NCBI GenBank assembly: GCA_019637395.1 | Contig: JAHBVR010000001.1 | Location: forward strand, 62,001 to 126,000 | Length of the DNA stretch: 64,000 nt | Source: Vulcanimicrobiota bacterium | GTDB taxonomy: Bacteria; Vulcanimicrobiota; Xenobia; Xenobiales; JADMJV01 | Reading direction: 5' to 3' | Shown: one piece after another, positions 60,992-64,000 of the stretch | Layout of the letters: each line of letters opens with the position of its first letter | Numbering within the stretch: position 1 is the stretch's first letter | The notes under the pieces: model-generated | Told to the model about the DNA's origin: nothing | The model's database searches: none | Seen by the model: the letters and a program-made list of their open reading frames with translations, nothing else | Made by a program: the position numbers and the translations under genes

Positions 60992-62214
60992 GCTTCGGGA
61001 GAGGGGGGGTTGAGAGGGAGGGGATGGATGGCTTGAACCTCTTTTCCCCCCTCCCCTCCCTGCAAAGGGGCCAGGTCACGGGTGCTGGGATCGACCAGAA
61101 AGAGATCGTGAAACCAGAGGAAAAAGGCCTTGGTCATGGCGGCTAGCGGGATGCCCAGGAGCATTCCCCAGACGCCCCCCAGGAATTCACCGCCGGCGGC
61201 GGCCGCGAAGATGACGAACATCGGCGAAACACCAATGGCGTCACCCATCAATTTGGGTGTGAGCAAACGGTCGATACCAATGCTGACCACCGCCACCACG
61301 CCGCCGACCATCAGGCCGGTGGCGATGTCGCTTTCCGGCACAAATCCCAAAATCACCGCGGTGACCACGCTGGAAAGAATTCCGAAAAGCGGAATCGGGT
61401 AGGTCAGCCCGGCCACCAGACAGATCAGGTAGGCATACGGACAGGCACGGCCCGAAATCAGGGAAAACAGCGTCAGGCCGGCCAGGGCGGCCAGGGCGTT
61501 GACCAGGCTGGCGATAATGGTGGCCCGCACATAGCCGCCGAAGATCTGGTTCATCTTGGCGATCAGTTCGATAAAGTTATGCCGGTAACGGCCGGGGAAG
61601 GCCGAGACCAGCGAACCATACAGGTCCTCCCAGCCGAAGAGCAGGTAGAGGCTGATCAGCAGGGCGGAAATAAAGACCGCCGCGCCGGCCGCCATCTGCT
61701 TGAAGAAAGTGGCCAGGAAACCCAGGCCTTCCGTCAGTCCCTCCCCCACCATCAGCGTCAAATTCCCGACGCTGGCCTTGAGCCGCTCCAGCAACTCGGC
61801 CTGATATTGGACGGGCACCAGATCGACCAGCCGCTCGCCCAGGTGTTGGATGGATGCCGCCAGTTCCTGAGGATGATAGAGGGCGTGTTGCAGATCCAGC
61901 AGTCGTTCGAACTGTCCGGTGACGGCCGGGAAGGCCAGCGAGCCAATCACGAAAACAGCCGTGAGCAATAGAAAATACACGGTGCCGACAGCCAACCCGC
62001 GCGGGCACCGGCGGATGGGGCCGACTCGCTTGCCTTCAAAGAGCAGCACCGCCGGCCGGGTCAGGTAAGCAATCAACCAGGCCAGTCCAAAAATACTCAG
62101 GGTGACCTGGATGCGCGTGAGAAACCAGATACCCGCCGCCAACATGGACAGCCAGAGACCGGCTCGCACCAGCGTGGAAACTTCAGGGCTGCTTAATAGT
62201 CCAGACTGCCTCAC
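60988..62214 (-). CDS. AI-2E/PerM family membrane transporter
   Basis: 408 residues with about eight hydrophobic helices and the family's central region (VRATIIASLVNALAALAGL; PIPLFGILSSVVTAVI). AI-2E family proteins include autoinducer-2 exporters and Na+/H+ antiporters, so the cargo is not predictable. A long soluble loop (about 115-165) between helices and a Pro-rich, charged C-terminus are typical. ATG at 62214, no strong ribosome site seen. Confidence 0.9.
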   Translation of the reverse strand: MRQSGLLSSPEVSTLVRAGLWLSMLAAGIWFLTRIQVTLSIFGLAWLIAYLTRPAVLLFEGKRVGPIRRCPRGLAVGTVYFLLLTAVFVIGSLAFPAVTGQFERLLDLQHALYHPQELAASIQHLGERLVDLVPVQYQAELLERLKASVGNLTLMVGEGLTEGLGFLATFFKQMAAGAAVFISALLISLYLLFGWEDLYGSLVSAFPGRYRHNFIELIAKMNQIFGGYVRATIIASLVNALAALAGLTLFSLISGRACPYAYLICLVAGLTYPIPLFGILSSVVTAVILGFVPESDIATGLMVGGVVAVVSIGIDRLLTPKLMGDAIGVSPMFVIFAAAAGGEFLGGVWGMLLGIPLAAMTKAFFLWFHDLFLVDPSTRDLAPLQGGEGGKEVQAIHPLPLNPPSPEA

Positions 62215-62256
62215 GGCGGCCCCTTCTGCGAGACAGTTCGAACACCTGTTCCAGGG

Positions 62257-62538
62257 TTATTCCGCGAACATTTCCCCCAAACAGGCCAGCACCAGGCTCG
62301 CCTCCTGAGCCTGCAGACGACCGAGTTGGCGCACCAATCTGGTCCGGTCCACCGTTCGCAACCGATCCAGCGCAACCTTACCATCCTGTCCTTGAAAATG
62401 GACGGGCACACGCGTGGGATAGTCTTTGACGGTAAGCAAATGGCGATTCATCTCGTCCGGCGAAACCACCAGGCAGGGACGGGTCTTCTGAATCTCGCTC
62501 CCCCGAGTGGGATCGAGCGGTGGATTCACCAGCTCCAT
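62257..62538 (-). pseudogene. Decayed MazF/PemK-like toxin gene
   Basis: 93 codons from ATG 62538. DPTRGSEIQKTRPCLVVSPDEM is a near-perfect MazF-type core, and VALDRLRTVDRTRLVRQLGRL is its C-terminal part. But the section between NRHLLTV and YPTRVPV, where active family members have about 11 more residues including the catalytic Thr/Ser-bearing strand (VAP[LM]T), is missing. The N-terminus also lacks the first GEVWWVNL strand. The frame is still open. I read it as an in-frame deletion remnant that is probably inactive; a full-length antitoxin is absent. Confidence 0.6.
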
Positions 62539-62606
62539 TCTTCCACATCAAAACCGGTGAGCGAATGCTCGGGCATCAGAAGCTGATCGTCCCCCACTTC
62601 GGCCAT
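62526..62606 (-). CDS. Possible 26-residue antitoxin remnant
   Basis: ATG 62604-62606 opens 26 codons (MAEVGDDQLLMPEHSLTGFD then VEEWSW) directly before and overlapping the MazF-like frame. Too short for a working antitoxin, with no clear ribosome site. It could be the remains of the antitoxin or of the missing toxin N-terminus (VEEW), or chance. Confidence 0.25.
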   Translation of the reverse strand: MAEVGDDQLLMPEHSLTGFDVEEWSW

Positions 62607-62641
62607 CTATCAATCTTCATAACCACAACCCGTCCGGAGGT

Positions 62642-63523
62642 TTATTGAACCGGAGCTTTGATCAGCAAGCCGATTTCAAACTCCTCGGCGATGCTGCAGT
62701 AAACCTCGAGCAGATCGAGGAGTTCGGCAAACACCTGAGCGGCTGGCATGGACTCGAAATGAAGTTCCGTGCCGGACTCGTTGCTCGCTCCCCAGGTGGG
62801 ATAGCGGCCGACCAGCACATCGAACCCGATCTGTTCGCCCCGGCTGTCCTCGCCGAAAACGCCCATGTCTTCCCGCCACAAGCGGCGAAATACATAAGGG
62901 ATCGGATCCTGGCCGGCCGGCTTGACCATGATCCCGTGCCGACTCAAATAGAGCGAATAACCCTCGTTGAGAAAAATCAGGCCGGGCGGACCCTCGCCGT
63001 TCCAGGCGTAAAACTGCATGGGGCCTTCGGGAAGGGTCGCCCCCGAATCGGCGGCCTCTAACTCCTCGTCGGTGCGCGGCTCGAAATAGGGACGGCCATT
63101 CTCTTTAGGGATGGCCACCGGCCAGGTCAATTCGCCCAACTTTACACGCAAGCCCAGCAAATCCGCCAGGAAAGAGGCGGTCTGGTGAGGAGCCACCGGC
63201 GTACCGTCGCGCGGAAAGCGCGTCCACAGAGAGTCGGGAACGAGTTCGTTGAGGGCCCGGAAAAAGATGTCCAGGTTATCCACCTGGCATTTGCAGCCCT
63301 CCACTTCGGCCATGATATTGACGGGACAATCCGCGCAATAGTCAATAATGCGGGGATTGCCCTCGAGAATAAAGAGCTGGCGCAAATGCTCCCATTCGAA
63401 CTGAGGTCTCCCATCCATGTGATACTCGTAAATCGTCTCCTGGGCATGACGGCAAGGACGGAAGGTATAGTTGAAGATTTCCAGCGCCAATTCCCAGCGC
63501 TGCGTGTGCGGAGTATCAAGCAT
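62642..63523 (-). CDS. Unknown protein with clustered cysteines
   Basis: 293 residues from the ATG at 63523. No family recognised. The N-terminal third has FRPCRH (Cys24), then YCADC (near residues 62-65) and EGCKC (near 76-78), a cluster that could bind a metal or iron-sulfur cluster. The rest is a mixed alpha/beta region rich in Phe/Tyr/Trp (YAWNGEGPPGLIFLNEGYSLYL). No signal peptide. Divergent from the metallophosphoesterase gene with about 60 bases between. The 3' end lies 100 bases from the toxin remnant. Confidence 0.65.
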   Translation of the reverse strand: MLDTPHTQRWELALEIFNYTFRPCRHAQETIYEYHMDGRPQFEWEHLRQLFILEGNPRIIDYCADCPVNIMAEVEGCKCQVDNLDIFFRALNELVPDSLWTRFPRDGTPVAPHQTASFLADLLGLRVKLGELTWPVAIPKENGRPYFEPRTDEELEAADSGATLPEGPMQFYAWNGEGPPGLIFLNEGYSLYLSRHGIMVKPAGQDPIPYVFRRLWREDMGVFGEDSRGEQIGFDVLVGRYPTWGASNESGTELHFESMPAAQVFAELLDLLEVYCSIAEEFEIGLLIKAPVQ

Positions 63524-63582
63524 TGCCAGGAGGTTCGCAGCCGGCAGAAGGTGGCCCTCCCGCGCTCGACAAAGCCGCCCCC

Positions 63583-64000
63583 ATGCGCTGCTTTGCCATC
63601 AGCGACCTGCATCTGTCCTTCACCAGCAATAAGCCGATGGATCGCTTCGGCGATCACTGGCTCAAGCACTGGGAAAAGGTCGAATCGTCCTGGCGCCGGC
63701 GGATCAGCGAAGAAGATCTGGTGCTGCTGCCGGGAGACCACAGTTGGGCTCTCAAGCTCGAACACGCGGGCCCCGACCTGGAATTTATCCAGAACCTGCC
63801 CGGCCACAAAGTGCTGGTGCGCGGCAACCACGATTACTGGTGGCAGAGTCTGGGCAAGGTGCGCAAACGCTTTCCCGGCCTTCATTTCCTGCAGAACGAC
63901 GCCATCCGCATCGGCCCCGCCGCCCTGTGCGGTACCCGTGGCTGGGATCTTCCCGGCAGCCACGGCTTTGAGGATGCCGAGGACGAGAAAATTTATCGGC
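63583..64000 (+). CDS. Calcineurin-like metallophosphoesterase (3' truncated by window)
   Basis: Begins at ATG 63583 and is open to the window edge (139 codons seen). Metal-binding motifs: DLH in ISDLHLS, GD in LLPGDHSWA, and GNHD in VRGNHDYWW. The layout resembles the COG1768 group of predicted phosphohydrolases, where the second motif is usually GDISW; here it reads GDHSW. The remaining C-terminal His motifs fall outside the window. Substrate unknown. Confidence 0.85.
   Translation, partial: MRCFAISDLHLSFTSNKPMDRFGDHWLKHWEKVESSWRRRISEEDLVLLPGDHSWALKLEHAGPDLEFIQNLPGHKVLVRGNHDYWWQSLGKVRKRFPGLHFLQNDAIRIGPAALCGTRGWDLPGSHGFEDAEDEKIYR

Noticed and set aside
1-64000. tRNA, rRNA, insertion sequences, phage attachment sites
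   Set aside because: Scanning by eye for T-loop-like motifs, transposase reading frames and flanking direct repeats found none.

Overview
The window is 64 kb of high-G+C bacterial chromosome (by eye about 60% G+C) with very tight gene packing. I count about 60 protein genes and no tRNA, rRNA, insertion sequence or CRISPR array. Many neighbouring genes overlap by 1-20 bases at stop/start junctions (ATGA, GTGA, TTGA, TAGTG). Housekeeping genes mark it as chromosome: scpA/scpB, ackA, argF, upp, hydantoinase/dihydropyrimidinase, a 180-kDa-type NAD-glutamate dehydrogenase and acetate-type metabolism. Lipoprotein, Tat and type IV prepilin signals, an M50 protease, an ECF sigma factor and PspA suggest a free-living, envelope-stress-aware heterotroph. 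The lineage is not assignable with confidence from the sequence alone. A poorly sampled phylum (for example Armatimonadota- or Eremiobacterota/Xenobia-like) is my guess, not a result.

Layout. 0-1.7 kb: methyltransferase, then an unknown two-gene operon encoding an acidic helical protein and a 46-residue Gly-rich peptide. 1.8-5 kb (minus): M50 protease > scpA > scpB > GNAT, translationally chained. 5-7.5 kb: NarL-type regulator, then zinc-finger anti-sigma > ECF sigma > small coupled protein. 7.5-12.3 kb: giant glutamate dehydrogenase. 12.6-18.4 kb: GAF-GAF-degenerate GGDEF protein, a nucleotidyltransferase/small-protein pair, an unknown helical protein, GNAT and cytochrome P450. 18.6-23.1 kb: two inverted paralogous Gly-rich proteins bracketing a DUF1963-like protein and an unusual FHA/zinc-ribbon/GspE fusion ATPase. 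23.3-24.5 kb: ackA. 24.6-30.8 kb: an eight-gene overlapping chain made of two cyclophilin-type PPIases followed by a type III polyketide synthase cluster (PKS, ICMT-type O-methyltransferase, ACP, fatty-acyl-AMP ligase-like enzyme, nitroreductase-like protein, FAD reductase).

30.8-39.6 kb: HD hydrolase, GH1 glycosidase, DUF2071 protein, PilC/GspF protein, two-domain M16 peptidase, multipass membrane protein. 39.6-43 kb: glycosyltransferase, argF, dipeptide epimerase. 43.1-46.5 kb: a three-gene operon of unknown proteins ending in a 726-residue protein with two long Gly-Asn-Ala triplet arrays. 46.6-53.1 kb: Tat-exported beta-propeller-like protein, phospholipase D family protein, TerB-like protein and a pspA-response regulator-histidine kinase operon. 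53.1-58.3 kb (minus): PilV-, PilW- and PilX-like proteins and a TIGR01777-type epimerase. 58.3-64 kb: upp with a small secreted protein, divergent dihydropyrimidinase, AI-2E/PerM transporter, a decayed MazF-like gene, an unknown Cys-rich protein and a metallophosphoesterase cut by the window edge.

The strongest candidates for undescribed biology are (i) the leaderless Gly-rich proteins (paralogue pair, GNA-array protein, 46-residue peptide), (ii) the FHA-zinc ribbon-GspE fusion between the paralogues, and (iii) the compact FAAL/ACP/type III PKS operon. Parts of one type IV pilus/type II secretion apparatus (GspE-like, GspF-like, prepilins) lie at three separate places in the window. This makes a link between that apparatus and the Gly-rich proteins a reasonable but untested idea.
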